A stretch of 64,000 nt of DNA. It comes from Pseudovirgaria hyperparasitica. Taxonomy: Eukaryota; Ascomycota; Dothideomycetes; Acrospermales; Acrospermaceae. A program made the position numbers and the translations under genes. The stretch is taken from positions 1,113,501 to 1,177,500 of the forward strand of contig NW_022985560.1 of assembly GCF_010093815.1 (NCBI RefSeq). The letters are read 5' to 3'. Below are positions 43,969 through 56,808 of the stretch, piece by piece; positions within the stretch are counted from its first letter, which is position 1, and each line of letters begins with the position of its first letter. The notes below the pieces were generated by a model that did not search any database, was not told the DNA's origin, and saw only the letters and a list, made by a program, of their open reading frames with translations.

Positions 43969-46900
43969 ATGAAGGTATGTGTATCTATCGCTCGACTCAC
44001 CCCTCGGTTCCGTCTGCATTCCACACCGCAGCCTCACCCACACTCATGAACCATTTACTCATCTGGTGTCAGCACCCAGAATCCGAGAAAGCCGGCCGCT
44101 ACATAGCCCAATTGGACACTGCGCGCTGCAGTGGACATTGGTCAGATGTCTCGGAACTCACGCGCAAAGTGGAGAAGCACGCGCCCCATCGCAAATGTAT
44201 CAGTGCAACAACTCAACACATATGGCTCGGAGCTAATGCTTCATGCCAGGCCTTATACTGACAGCAAGAGCTGAAGCCCAGATAGCAGCGTATAACGAGC
44301 GTCGACCGGCCACCGCGGCTTCTACATCCACAACGAGCCTACCTAAACTCATCCCCACCCTCATTACCGCGATCGAAGAAGAGACGGAGTACAAGCAAGA
44401 TGCATTTCAGGCAAATGTGTGTTTGGGCTGGATGCATTCCACCCTTGACGAACCTGGACTTGCAGTAGCTAGGTTTCCCAAGGACCTGATAGCTAGCTAC
44501 AGTCAACTCAAGGAGGAAGAGCAGCTCACGGCCTGGACGTCGACGTGTGTGGTTAAAGGCGCATATCTCAAGGGTGAAAGAAGCTTACTATCAGCCATAG
44601 AGCTATGTGTTAACATCACGTATTAGGCATATCTCAAGAGAGGAGTAGCGGTGCACAAGGTGCGATACAGACGTACAGTTCGATCCTACCGTTCCTGTCC
44701 TCTATAGAGTCGATATCCTCTACTTCGTCCGAGTTCCAGAGGTGGACCGAGCTGCTTCTCAGCCGACTTTGTCTTTTATCTGACCAATCACTGCCTTCCG
44801 AACAAGAAGTTGCAGCCGATCAAGCTTTGCTGGCATACAGACTGTGGACCAGATTCTTCGCCCAAAGAGCGCCTACGTCCACGAGTACCTTTAAACCTCT
44901 AGTCTCCTCCCGTAGACGTGTACTCAAAGCATATTACGACAGCCTCTCGATGATTTTGCAGAAGGACTTGGAGCATCCGGCTGCCTTGGCAGTAATACCT
45001 GAAAATGCAAGACTCCACCAGCGTGCAGAGTTAAAAAGGGTCGAGGCATTGTACGAGACGCAACTGTTGCAAGAGACGCAGTTCCCACGGGCTACACAGA
45101 GCAATAATGAGGTGGAACTCTGGGTGGATGCTGTCATCGATAATTGGAGAGTACTGTGCGGCCCGACGTGGTCTGACGAGGAGCTGGGTGAAGGGGGCAA
45201 GCCAGGCGTAGCCCGCGAGGTTCTCGACGTGTGTTTGTTCGCAATATCGAAAGCCAACATCCCATTGCTAACACGAGACAGATTCTCTACCGCGCTGCAG
45301 CAAAGACATTCCATTCTACTCAGATCTTACGACATTTGTTTAGTGTACACTCATACCTTGCAGAGTTCCAACTTGCTTTCAAAGCTTTTGATTCCTACTT
45401 GGACTTGGTGACTAGAAGCAAAGAGCGCACTGCGAAAAGTGGCGAAGAGGATCTTGGGTTGGACAAAGACGATACAATTATTCGTACTGCTGCAGAGGCC
45501 ATACGTGTGCTCTGCAGATTTGGTACCAAGAATGAAGCGGAGAAGGCCAGAACTATAGCAAAAACTATAGAGGCGTGGCTACGACAAAGCTCTCCCTCAG
45601 GTGCGCCGATCAGTCCTACTCACAGCCGAGCGACCACAGCGGAGTCTATAGAGCCGATTGCAGAGTCGCCGCTCTCACCAAAAGTGCGTGCACTAGCTTT
45701 CCGTGCTATTGGCATCAGTCAAGCACAGTGGGCTCGCCATACCTTTGAAGCATCCGCACGATCGACATTACAGATTGATGCTGTCAAGAATCTTCGCAAA
45801 GCCTTAGAGCCTAGTTTCGAGGCACAGAACAACCTGGAGAGTCAATATGCGCTTGCTTTGGTTCTCGCCGAAATGCGGGATATAAGCGGTGCTACACGCG
45901 TGGTCAAGAATGCGTTGTCATCAAAATCGCAAGAAACGGCGCTGCTGCCTGACGGGGAGATCCCTGACGAGCAAGAGGCTGATGAAGACGATTTTACAAG
46001 AGAAAGGAAGCTTATGCCATTCTGGCATCTACTTTCCTTGCTGCTAACGGCTCGATCTGAGCCGCAGACTGCTATCAAAGCATGTGAGGCCGCTTTCGAG
46101 CAATTTGAGGACCCAGAGATTCTTTTCGGAGCCGGCGACCAGTACCGGAGCTCTCATCTAAATGACATGTCGCCCGTGGATGAGAAAAGCTTAATCGCTA
46201 CCAAAGGCTTAGTCGACAGTATGGAGTCATTCGAGAAGGAGGGAATTCTTCAGATAAAGATGACGCAGCTTGCTCTTATCGAAATATTAGACGGCGCGAC
46301 CGTGGCAGTCGATTCGAGCGACGAGCTTTTGTCATTATTCGGACGTTTGTATCCGGACACAACGCCTGGGCAGCGGAACCTTCCAACACCTCAGACAGTG
46401 GTGCCTCCGAAAAGTTCGGTAGGTTCGGTGCGACACAGCATATTTCGCAGGCATTGGGCGTCCCACACCAATGCAGAGAAACCAATTGAGGGAAGCATGC
46501 CCGTATCCAGTGATACTTCGACCCTTCATTCGCGCTCAGCGCCAACGCCAGCCCCTGCAATTCGCGTTACCGATGAGGAGAGTAGAAGCAAAGCAGACGT
46601 CAATCATATCTTCCGTACATCTAGTACCAACCAAGCCCCACATCGGAGCGGTAGCAAATTACAAAAGAAGAAGTCCGCCAGTCTTCATCGGCAATCCTCA
46701 GAGACTGCAGCCCCTCAGCCCGACTCCGAGCCAGATCTCCCCAACCCAAATGCGGACTACGGGCGAGCGAATTCGATTGCATCATCTAAGTTCCGTGTGC
46801 AGTCTGGCGCAGAGAGCTCAGGTCCGCACTCAGTCGAAGGAGGGCCAGGCCAGCACATTGGCATTTTGCCGCATAACATGAGTCATACAGCTGCGCCTGC

Positions 46901-47832
46901 TCCCATAGGTCACGTCCATCAACCTCCAAGGCAGGATGTCAGGCTACCATCTGCATTGCCGCGATCTGGCGTACTTTCGCCGGAGCCAAGATTTCCTGCG
47001 ATTCAAGAGAGACGTCATAAGACGTCCTTATTGAGCGACATATGGCTTTATATCGCTGAACTATATTCTAGAGCAGAGCAGTTTGATCAATCAAGGGAAG
47101 CCATTGCAGAGGCTGCAAATCTTGTGCAAGAGTTTGAGGCTGAGGTAGCGCGTAACTCTTCTTCGAGTCTCGCCACTGCTGAAAAGGGGTGGGGTGGCGG
47201 AAAGAGCGTGGACGAGCTCTGGGCCGATGTCAATGCGACCGTGAGTAATAGTAAGATCATCATCGTAACAACAGTACTAACATCCAGCTCAGCGAGGCAA
47301 CGTTACTCAGATGCAGAAGCGACCACATGATGCACTTCAGCATTTTGAGGTTTCCTTGTCCCATTATCCTTACCATCCTGCCGCCATCGTTGGACTATCT
47401 TCCATCTTGCTAGATATACATTCCCAGATAATACCTCAGGAACCGCAGCGAAGCACGGGCATGCTGACGCCTTCAATATCGATAGGTCAGAAGGGTGCAA
47501 CAAAGACAGGTTCTGGCAACCACGAACCCAAGATCAATGATTTTCACAAACACCAAGTCCATCTACAAGCGCCATCAGCAGCAAATAAGGCCACGCCCAG
47601 TGAGCTGAACCGTCTTGCGGCGCGTGATCGCGCTTATGGACTTCTATCATCATTGACGAAGCTTGGGTCTGGCTGGGACTATTCGGAGGCTTGGTATACC
47701 TTAGCCAGAGCGTATGAAGAGGGCGACCAGATAGAGAAAGCAAAAGAGGTACTATGGTGGTGCGTAGAACTGCAAGATGCGAAGCCAATAAGGCATTGGA
47801 GTGTCGCCGGCAATGGGGGAACATTGTTATAG
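43969..47832 (+). CDS. YPP1: TPR-repeat cargo-transport protein Ypp1
   Basis: Plasma-membrane scaffold that, with Efr3, recruits the PI4-kinase Stt4 (human counterpart TTC7). Six exons were placed: 43969-43974, 44073-44196, 44250-44573, 44627-45228, 45282-47240 and 47293-47832. They join in phase to about 1,184 residues. The first exon has just two codons (ATG AAG). The N-terminus reads MKHPESEKAGRYIAQLDTAR. Family marks: DAFQANVCLGWMHSTLDEP, CVVKGAYLKG and QILYRAAAKTFHSTQILRHL. TPR pairs near the C-terminus are IWLYIAELYSRAEQFDQSRE, DALQHFEVSLSHYPYHPAA and SEAWYTLARAYEEGDQIEKA. A long disordered Ser/Pro-rich insert lies at about residues 690-930. The 53-nt introns are short but have good ends. 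Confidence 0.9.
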
Positions 47833-48272
47833 TTGGAAAGTAAAGAGAAGATACCCCTTCATTCGTTGTTTGACGCTGTTTACTCGGCATGGGCGAGAGT
47901 TTCACTGGCAGCACAGGTTGTTAGGAGTTCTAAGTGAGAATCTCCGAGAGTCGTGAGGTCTTACCGATAATCTAGATACTGCAGTCGCGACCGGCACAAG
48001 CACTTAAACAACGGCTTATTCATCAGACGAAACGAACAATACTCTTCTACCGCACAAACACAGACACAGGCATCCTACTGGAGTGAAGTGAAGATCTTTC
48101 CAGTGAACTGGCGATAAGCCTGTTCTCTCTATCTAATTCACTGCTTATTTTCTCGCCTAGAAGCATTTTACACCTCGCTCACCTTGATCTTACTCCCTAT
48201 AGCTCCACCACGACTGCTACGACTGCTGCCGTCGCTGTATAGCGCAGTATCGCCTGAATATCAAGCACTTGC
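47833..48272. other. Intergenic: YPP1 3' flank and next promoter
   Basis: About 440 bp. CT-rich leader-like sequence (about 48,120-48,240) precedes the next start. No repeats or RNA genes are seen. Confidence 0.4.
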
Positions 48273-49216
48273 ATGCCCATGGCACCCGTTGAGGAGGATC
48301 ATCCGATACACGGGTGGCTAGAAGGCCTTACAACTGAAGAGGCCGCAACGGCGTCGGATCGTAAACCTCTGCAACCACCAACTACTCCTCGATCTCAGGG
48401 CTTCGCTACCTTAGATCTACCCTTCAGTCACTACGACTCGCCAAATTCCACCTTCACACTTGAAACGTCCATATTCGAGAGGCACAACACGGAAGTCTGC
48501 GAAGATGATCGCCTAAGCGTTAGTACTGGTGCATCTTCGGTGTACTCTGCTAGTGACCAGCCAGATACCGACTCTACGAAACACAGATCTTCCAATGTAG
48601 CTACTACTACTAATCTAGCTCCCCACGATGAATCAGCTCTTGGGACGCCTACGGAATCACCGCCACGCGACCTTGTGGTGAATACGGAGATTCCGTCTCT
48701 AACAAAGCCAATGTTGGTATGGGTCACATCGTGTCTCCAGTGCGTGCTTAAAGGGCTTCCATGCGACAAGACTGTACCTCGCTGCTCACGATGCCTGCGC
48801 TGCGGTGAAGAAGGTCACTGTCTGTTGCAATTCGTTCCTTACCACGATTCGTGGACGACGCCAATTCTTGTACGGTTTTCCAGCGATGACCACCAAGTCA
48901 CTGAGGAAAGAGAGGAACAACAACGTGAGGTACGCAGAACCAAGACTACGATTTGCGCAAGATCGGTTTACTGACACCCTTTTAGCTTCTCAAGAATTGG
49001 CAATCCCGAGTAGAGCGTAGAAATTGGGCCTTACCTTTTGTCGGCAAGCATAGCAAAGCAGCGATCGTTCACACGATCAAGGGCACCTTTCTCAGATGCC
49101 AGCATAATCCGACGCATCCAGGCCGTGGTGAGGGCAGGGAGCGGCATGCAATGCTCGAGCTTACGAGTGAGGCAGTGAGGGATGCCCGACAGGTCTACAC
49201 TTACACTCCCGTTTGA
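48273..49216 (+). CDS. Small Zn2Cys6-like zinc-cluster protein
   Basis: Two exons (48273-48929 and 48986-49216) give about 295 residues. The N-terminal half is Ser/Thr-rich and disordered. A cysteine cluster follows near residues 153-185, in CLQCVLKGLPC then CSRCLRCGEEGHC. The spacing C-x2-C-x6-C-x6-C-x2-C-x8-C fits the fungal Zn(II)2Cys6 binuclear cluster. After the intron the C-terminus has NWQSRVERRNWALPFVGKHS and many basic residues. The cluster is internal, and no fungal transcription-factor middle homology domain is present, so it may not be a classical activator. DNA binding is inferred from the cluster only. An alternative is a zinc-binding protein of unknown role conserved among Dothideomycetes. 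Confidence 0.75.
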
Positions 49217-49893
49217 GGGTATATTTAGTACGTCATATGAGGAGCGGAACATCATAAGCATTATACAAGCATATATTGCAAGATCGAGACGACACGGTAT
49301 TAGTATATTGATCAGCATGGAATGGAGCATGAAAGACATTCTAGCATTAGCAAGGAATGAAATAGATATATCTGAGCAGACCAAACAGGTCGTAGTTTGA
49401 GAAGAGATATCGCGACTACTTGAATGCAAATAAATCTACACTCGTATTTTCAAGTCCCGTACTTCACAATCATACCCTTCACATGGGAATTAAACCCCTT
49501 CTGTATTCTACCTGATTGTTGCTATTAACTACCGTGCCTAGACGAAACATCCTCCAGTTCCCGCTTCGAGCGTCGAGGGAAGCATAGACCCTATGTTCTA
49601 CCGAACCTCGGAAGAAGCTGTCAAGCCCAAAGAGGAAATCTACTAGATACACTTTATTACACGATTAACCAATCATACCCCCGTCTACAAGCTATCGAGC
49701 CCCGCCTTTGATGCACCGGTCGTTTGAACATTCAACATCCCAGTTACACAAATCTGACAAGAACTAATTAGTTTTCCGATACTTCACTCTCTCTCTCACT
49801 CTTTGACCTCCCAAGCTTCCTCGCCTCCGCTCTCACCTCGATCTTTTTCCATACCACACAGTCCAAAGCTAAACCAAAAAAAAAGCATCCACC
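49217..49893. other. Intergenic stretch
   Basis: Nothing recognised beyond probable UTRs. A CT-rich leader (49,785-49,860) precedes the next gene. Confidence 0.4.
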
Positions 49894-50849
49894 ATGACAG
49901 CTACTCCTCCTCCTCCTCCAACCACCGACATCCTAGCCGCACTCAACCGCGACGGCTTCGTCGTCATCCCAAACGTCCTCTCCCAAGACGAACTCGCCAA
50001 CCTGCGCGCCGCAAGCACACACATCGCCGCGCAAACCCGCGCCGGAAAATGGCCGTACATGCGCACGCTGCCCAAGCAATTCCCGCCATGGCCCTCTGAC
50101 CCGTCGCGCGGGATATGGTAAAAACCCCACCGCTCCATTTTTTTAACCTTTAACGAGAGAAAACTGACGTTCGTTCACCTAGGGGCGTGCAACACCTCCT
50201 CCACCCATCCATGCCACACGGGTCCACGTTCGCGGCGTCGTACTTCCACCCCACGATTGCAGCCGTAGTCAGGACGCTGCTGGACTGCACGGATGACGAT
50301 CTGATCATGGAGCTGTACAACCTGCTCGTGCGGCCAGACGAGGACTTTGCGTTGCGGTGGCACAGGGACGACATTCCGCCTGCTGCGACGGCGGATGAGG
50401 AATTGGCGAGATTGAACGAGCCTGCGTGGCACGCGCAGTGGAATCTGGCGCTGTATGAGGATAGCAGCTTGATTGTTGTGCCGGGGAGTCATAGGCGTGC
50501 GAGGACGCAGGTGGAGCGGGATGCGGATCCGTATGAGGGGAGTCTGGAGGGGCAGAGGGTTGTGAGCATGCAGCCTGGTGATGCGGTGTTTTATAATAAT
50601 AATATACTGCATCGGGGGGTGTATGTGAGTAGCAAGGAGCGTATGACGCTGCATGGGAGTATGGGTCATGTGAAGGGGAGTAGGCACAGGGCGCGAAATG
50701 TGCTGCAGCATGGATGTGGGGAATGGGTCGATGAGTGTGATTTTGGGGGCTTGGAGGAGGGAATAAGTAAGAGGGCGGAGCTGATGAGGGAGAAGTTGGT
50801 GGTGCTGGGCAGGGAGGGCGGTGAGGTGGGATTTTCGCAGGATGATTGA
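49894..50849 (+). CDS. Phytanoyl-CoA dioxygenase (PhyH) family protein
   Basis: Fe(II)/2-oxoglutarate-dependent oxygenase fold. Two exons (49894-50117 and 50183-50849) encode about 296 residues. The start is MTATPPPPPTTDILAALNRD, followed by GFVVIPNVLSQDEL, typical of the family. Iron ligands are visible as HRD in RWHRDDIP and the distal His in NNNILHRGVYV; the arginine for 2-oxoglutarate could be in SSKERMTLHGSMGH. The Leu/Val-rich VVPGSHRRAR is the usual PGSH segment. No targeting signal is obvious, and the C-terminus lacks a clear peroxisomal SKL. The substrate is unknown; fungal members act on very diverse small molecules. It is convergent with eL33. Confidence 0.88.
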
Positions 50850-51476
50850 GATTTGAGTGGCGGACGACAGGCGATGGCGGGAGTAGGGAGGGACGGGGTA
50901 TCAGAATTTCTTGAGGTTGCTTGCGGTGGTGTCAGAGCATACGTAAGGTTCGTATGATTTTGCGGTCGTTGGGTGTCGTTCTCATGCACATGCGCATTCG
51001 TGGGCTTGTTTTTCGATCGTACCTGAACTCTCACGGTAGCATGAAACGCGTTTTGACTGATCACTTATGAATCCCCAAATTACGAGCACCCTATTGTGTC
51101 ATGCGAGGTTGCCTTCTCGATGAAGCGAGTTTTGGTGAATTCCAGGAGAAAGCTGGTGAGATCTCCACCAAAAGCACAGTGTCCATGTCGCAGATGACCG
51201 ACTATCTTCAAGTGAGCAGTTTTCCAAGTTCAAAGTTTTCACAGTTCTTGCTGGTTTATCTTGGGCCGTTGAAGGATTTCACATTTTTATGAGCCTATCC
51301 GACAGTAAATGCAGGCGCCGTAGAAAGACATGCCAATGCAACAACCCACATGCAGTCGATTGATTGAGCGTTGTCCGGCTGTTTATCAGCTAGGACTTTG
51401 CATGTTGTTGCTCTCATCCTCTACCCACGCTCCATCTCCTCGTCTTTTCCTGCCTTAACACCGTCGAAAGAACACG
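50850..51476. other. Convergent intergenic stretch
   Basis: 3' flanks of the PhyH gene and eL33. Only small chance frames; no repeat. Confidence 0.4.
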
Positions 51477-52182
51477 TTATATCGAAGAAGGGTAGAGCAT
51501 AATACGAACGGAAGCGCCGAAGGTTTTAGGAGGAAGGTTGTTGCGGAATTGGGCCCGGACGAGGCCAGAGTTGCCTAGATAGCGTGTCAGCGAATGCTAT
51601 TTAAATATTCCAATGTCTTCTTCATACCGTGTGGCCGCGTAACCTTGCCCCAGATCACTCTGATCTTAGATCCACGGACCTCTTTTTGCGCGCGGTACAC
51701 GAATGCGACCTTCTTGCCGAGATAGAAGCTAATTCTCAATGTTAATTCTGTGATGACTTTGTGCGAGTTCACGGCTTTTCTTACTTCGACGCTTCCTTGT
51801 CTGCTACACCCTCAATCTGAAGCAGACTGGTGTTTGGGTTGGTGTTGCGCTTACCACGCTGGTAGCTGACGTGCTTGCCCCTGATGATATCATGTTAGTC
51901 GTCTACCAATCTCATTATTTCCATATTTCATTGGCCTTGAATCGGATCGTGAAGACGAATCGCAGGTGTCGCAGACACGGCTTTGCGAGCGAGGTGGGTG
52001 GCCATCGTTTATGAGCGGTAGTACTCACTTTACGTATACTGCGATGAGACATATATCAGCATGTTGCGTCTAGAGTTGGGGACTGCACGAAACCGTAGAT
52101 GGCATCGAGCGCTGGTGATAGATTCCAAGGCGAGAGCTGGATTGCAGATGAACTTACGTCTGTGGCCGGCTTCTGAAGGCAT
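51477..52182 (-). CDS. RPL33: 60S ribosomal protein eL33 (L33/L35Ae)
   Basis: Structural protein of the large ribosomal subunit. Five exons join in phase to 109 residues (yeast eL33: 107): 52158-52182, 52029-52038, 51785-51880, 51628-51728 and 51477-51574. Exon 2 is only 10 nt. The protein starts [20 protein letters not shown]. It contains [33 protein letters not shown] and [20 protein letters not shown], all family-typical. Introns are 53-148 nt. Many introns near the 5' end are usual for ribosomal protein genes in these fungi. It is divergent from ZWF1 across 1.4 kb. Confidence 0.95.
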
Positions 52183-53594
52183 CTTGAAGACTTCCTAGAC
52201 TTGATGAAGGGAGATAAGTGTTGGAGAGAGACGTCGAGGGTGGCTGCTGGGTTAGTATGAGGATTGACATGAAGTCGTGGTGCGCTTCGTGATGTTGCCT
52301 TGAGTGTGCGAATAAGCGAGCCAATCAGACTTAGGACGCCAAGCTTTCTCAACGCGACAGCCTACCTACCTTCGTCCAACGTAGGTCGGGTTGTACCCAG
52401 GTAATTAGATTCGTAGAAGCAGTCTGGACATCATTGTTATGCTTCCTCTCCCTTCTACTGCTGTATTTTTACCCTGCGCATCATATAGAGACCACTCATA
52501 CCGTAATCTCTTCCACCACTGTTGCTCCATTTGCTACGCCCAAACTTTTGCGCTTCCTCATCGCAAGTAGTCCTGCCACTGAATTGTCATGCGGGCCCCC
52601 GTCACAGACCTCCGATGAGGGGAACATCCAAGCCTACCAGTTAAAGACCACTCGTTGCGATACTCACTTTGAAGAGTGTACGTAAGATCAACCACCCAAT
52701 ATCGTACTTACATGTTCGTTTTGCATTGGCCGATTTCTGTTCGAATGGAACAATATGGTACTCGAGGCCCAACAACGGGCACGGAGTACTTTCCACAGAT
52801 AACAAGAAAAATCTCTACCGTTTCAGCTAGACGCGATCCGATGCAGACGCGAGACGATGTAGGCATGACATGCACACGTATGGCAACAATTGCCTGAAGC
52901 AGAGTATGATGAGATGCATGGCGAGATCGGCGGCACAGTCGTCAGAGCCAGAGCAGGGGTCTCACCGAACGCTCAGGAAAACAAAATGCCATACAAACGG
53001 ACTTTAGGAAACACACTAGAATGCCCGTCTGCGCCGAGAGCTTTCTTTCTTAAGCTGTCAAAGACCAACGAAGTACGGAGCTGCTAATTTTTATGGGGAG
53101 CTTACTGAGCGCCCCTGTCGAAGCGGCGTCCAGCCTGCTCGGAAAAGTTCTCAGCTTATCGCGATGTACAGACGCTCATAACAGCTCCGATGGCGTTGGG
53201 TGTAGTGCGGAATAAGTAGTACATAACAATATCTACACGATCGCATTCGTGGAATAGCTTGCAATCTCATTATTCCCAGGGGTTGAAGAGCGGATAAGCT
53301 ATACAGGTCTGGCACGGCACCTCCCTGACTTAGCGGGGGGCAATCAGATCCCACGTAGGGTGAGGTCACCGCCCGCAGCGAAAGTTCCGCCGCTCGCCGC
53401 CGATAAATCCAGCAACCCCACTACTTCACCGAAAAGTCAACAAGCCTTCCTCACCCCTCGAGTGTACCCTTCGTACTATCTTCTCTCTCTTTCGGACATA
53501 CGTTGTGATCTTCAAATTATAATTTCCGTGATACTACTCACAACCTTTTTCCAGCGTTCCTCCCCAATCATCACTCTCTACCCCACAGGTCATC
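52183..53594. promoter_or_regulatory. Divergent intergenic region eL33 / ZWF1
   Basis: About 1.4 kb, long for this gene-dense arm. Only frames under about 85 codons are present and none looks coding. It may hold 5' leader introns of both highly expressed genes. Confidence 0.4.
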
Positions 53595-55640
53595 ATGGCA
53601 GACACACTCATCCAACCAGAGGTTGAATCGAACGCCGGGTAGGTTTTAGCATTATTTACTTCAGTAGGATCATCAAAGTACCAGCGGCACTCTTGATACC
53701 TATTTCTTTCGGCAAGCGCTGCCATGATATCCACGAAGACTCGCAGCAGTCATCATCATCTTGTTGGGAGCTACCCCGCGATACACCATTCATCAACATT
53801 GTACCTGGCTGATTGTAACGATGCATATTTAGCACCCTTGAGCTGAAAGACAATACGGTCATTGTCGTCCTTGGAGCATCCGGCGACTTAGCAAAGAAGA
53901 AGACTGTAAGGCAATTATTGAACAGCATTAGAGAAGTCGGCTAACGCTTATATAGTTCCCAGCTCTATTCGGACTCGTAAGCTCCCCATCATGATATACA
54001 GGTCGTGAGTCTAATAGTCTAAAGCACCGAAACAATTTCCTCCCAAAGAACATCAAAATCGTTGGGTATGCGCGGACGAAAATGGATCACAGCGAGTATC
54101 TACGGAGGGTTCGACAATATATCAAGACTCCCACAAAGGACATGGAGAAACAGTTGGATGAGTTCTGCGAGATGTGTTCGTACATCTCTGGACAATATGA
54201 CCAGGACGACTCGTTCATCAACTTGACGAAGCATCTCGACGAGCTGGAAAAGGGGCGCAAAGAGACAAATCGAGTATTCTACATGGCTCTGCCGCCAAGC
54301 GTCTTCATTGATGTGTCAAGGCACCTGAAGAAGAACTGCTACCCTAAGAAGGGTATTACTCGCGTTATTGTGAGCTGCGAAAATCCCAAGCCCCTCCTCC
54401 TTGGAAGACATGTTCTGACTGAGATTGATAGGTCGAGAAACCCTTCGGAAAGGATCTCGAAAGCTCGCGAGAGCTCCAGAAGGCGCTTGAACCAGACTGG
54501 AAGGAGGATGAAATCTTCCGTATCGACCACTACCTCGGGAAAGAAATGGTGAAAAACATACTCATACTACGCTTTGGTAACGAATTCTTCGGAGCCACCT
54601 GGAACAGGAACCACATCGATAACGTGCAGGTGAGAGATAATCTGATACCAGAACGTAACATGGTTTGTCTCACGACGTGACTTGCAGATCTCATTCAAGG
54701 AACCATTCGGCACAGAAGGACGCGGTGGGTACTTTGATGAGTTTGGTATCATCCGTGACGTTATGCAAAACCGTAAGTTGGCTTTCTCCATATTCTGCTC
54801 CAAGGCTGCGCCTGACACTGAGTAGATCTACTGCAAATCCTTACACTTCTCACTATGGAACGCCCTATCTCTTTCTCTGCCGAAGATATCCGCGACGAGA
54901 AGGTCCGCGTGCTCCGTGGTATGCCTGCTCTGGAGCCCAAGAACGTTATCATTGGCCAGTACGGCAAATCGCTCGATGGCAGCAAGCCAGGCTACAAAGA
55001 GGACGATACTGTACCAAAGGATTCTCGATGCCCAACTTTCGCCTCTATGGTTGCATACATCAAAAATGAACGATGGGACGGCGTGCCTTTCATTCTCAAG
55101 GCTGGCAAAGCGCTCAATGAACAAAAGACAGAGGTCAGAATCCAATTCAAGGATGTCACTTCTGGTATCTTCAAAGACATTCCTCGCAATGAACTCGTCA
55201 TTCGCGTGCAGCCAAACGAAAGTGTCTACATCAAGATGAACTCCAAGCTACCAGGTCTAAGCATGCAGACGGTTGTGACAGAGCTCGACTTGACCTATAG
55301 ACGACGGTTCTCGGACCTTAAGATTCCAGAGGCATATGAATCTCTCATCCTAGACGCGTTCAAGGGTGATCACTCGAACTTCGTCCGCGACGACGAGCTT
55401 GACGCCAGCTGGAGAATCTTTTCCCCTCTCCTACACTATCTTGATGACAATAAGGAAATCATCCCTATGGAATACCCCTATGGTTCTCGAGGGCCGGCAG
55501 TTCTGGATGATTTCACTTCATCGTACGGCTACAAATTTAGTGACGCCGTAAGTAATCGACAGGTTCCGATGACTATGTACCCTAACAACACCTAGGCTGG
55601 CTACCAGTGGCCGGGCAACGCTGAGCAGAACAAGCTATAA
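53595..55640 (+). CDS. ZWF1: Glucose-6-phosphate 1-dehydrogenase
   Basis: First and rate-limiting enzyme of the oxidative pentose phosphate pathway, making NADPH in the cytosol. Eight exons join in phase to 510 residues: 53595-53638, 53833-53905, 53956-53976, 54025-54369, 54432-54629, 54688-54772, 54826-55547 and 55596-55640. The NADP site is [13 protein letters not shown]. Catalytic and substrate motifs are [16 protein letters not shown] and [19 protein letters not shown]. It then has [20 protein letters not shown] and ends with [13 protein letters not shown]. The first intron is 194 nt, longer than the others, and follows just 15 codons, as in other fungal orthologues where a 5' intron is kept. 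The third exon is only 21 nt. All catalytic residues appear intact. Confidence 0.96.
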
Positions 55641-56159
55641 AGCCGGACAAGCCTATCGCGAGAAAGTACGAGGCGACGCGTGTCTCTCCGGTTGAGCCTT
55701 GATGGACAAAGGAGTGTGTAATGGAACTTTAGACACTGCCCCCACAAACCGATTAGGCTAGTGGGAACTCGAGTGCAGATCTCGTCGATCAATCTTGGAA
55801 GAAGTCGTTTTCGTGTCTACAGATCGAGGTCTTGGCAATATCAAAGAAATGAATGAGATAAAATAGATCTCACATGACTCTTCCAATATGATCCAGCCTC
55901 TTGAACGTAGAAAATGTAGCACTAAGCAGATGAGATCATGAGGATACAGAACATCTCTACTAGCTTCACAGCATGTACAGAACTTGAGTTTCCCAGATAT
56001 TTCTAGTACGAAGGAGGTGCCGTAAAGCTGAAGCCATTTTCAAGCCAGGGCCACGCATGCGGACGGTTAAACATCGGGCTTGTTCAAATAATTTATTGAG
56101 CCATCTTAAATATTTCGATACTGATACTTCACCATACGACCTTGGAACGTACTGAACTG
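55641..56159. other. Intergenic stretch
   Basis: ZWF1 3' flank and FAP7 promoter, about 520 bp; nothing else recognised. Confidence 0.4.
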
Positions 56160-56808
56160 ATGATGGCAGTGTCTCGGAAGCAGCCAAATATTGTGATCAC
56201 AGGCACGCCTGGTGTAGGCAAAACTACACATGCTGAACTCCTCGCAACAAACACCCAATTGAAGCACATATCGCTGAATGACATCGCAAAAGAAGAGGAC
56301 TGCTATGACGGCTACGATGAGGAATTGCAGACGCATATTCTGGATGAAGACAAGGTGATACATTCCGAAAAGCTGCACACAACCATTGGGGTTGATCTGT
56401 GGCCACTCTGCCTCCCCTGTTCTGACTTCGTATTCCAAACAGCTTCTTGATCACATAGAGTCAGGCCTGAAGGCCGGCGGAAACATAATCGACTATCACG
56501 CTTGCGAGCTCTTTCCCGAAGCGCTCATCGACCTCGTTGTCGTAATACGATGCGACTCCACATTACTATTTGACCGCATGAAGGCGCGCAGATATCCGGA
56601 GAGGAAGATTGAGGAGAACATGGACTCAGAGATCATGCAGGTTATCTTGGAAGAGGCGCGCGAAAGTTATGCGGAAGAGATCGTCGTTGAATTGCAAAGT
56701 GACTGCGCGGAGGATGTCGAGCGCAACGTGGAGAGAATACAAAGCTGGTTGGAGGCATGGAAGAAGAACAACAACAACAGTAACACCACCACCACCACCA
56801 ACACATGA
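56160..56808 (+). CDS. FAP7: Fap7 / adenylate kinase 6 homologue (small-subunit rRNA maturation)
   Basis: NTPase/adenylate kinase-like factor that works with uS11 in the final pre-40S step (20S pre-rRNA cleavage at site D). Two exons (56160-56354 and 56443-56808) give about 186 residues. The P-loop reads GTPGVGKTTHAELLA, followed by LNDIAKEEDCYDGYDEELQT, then the FAP7-type NIIDYHACELFPE and a lid-like RRYPERKIEENMDSEI. The C-terminus ends in a low-complexity KKNNNNSNTTTTTNT tail encoded by AAC/ACC repeats, not part of the conserved domain. An ATG three bases downstream (56163) is an equal start candidate. It is convergent with HAM1. Confidence 0.93.

Noticed and set aside
52434-52685. Hydrophobic 83-codon frame between eL33 and ZWF1
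   Set aside because: It has no ATG start and no conserved features; the region is better read as promoter or leader.
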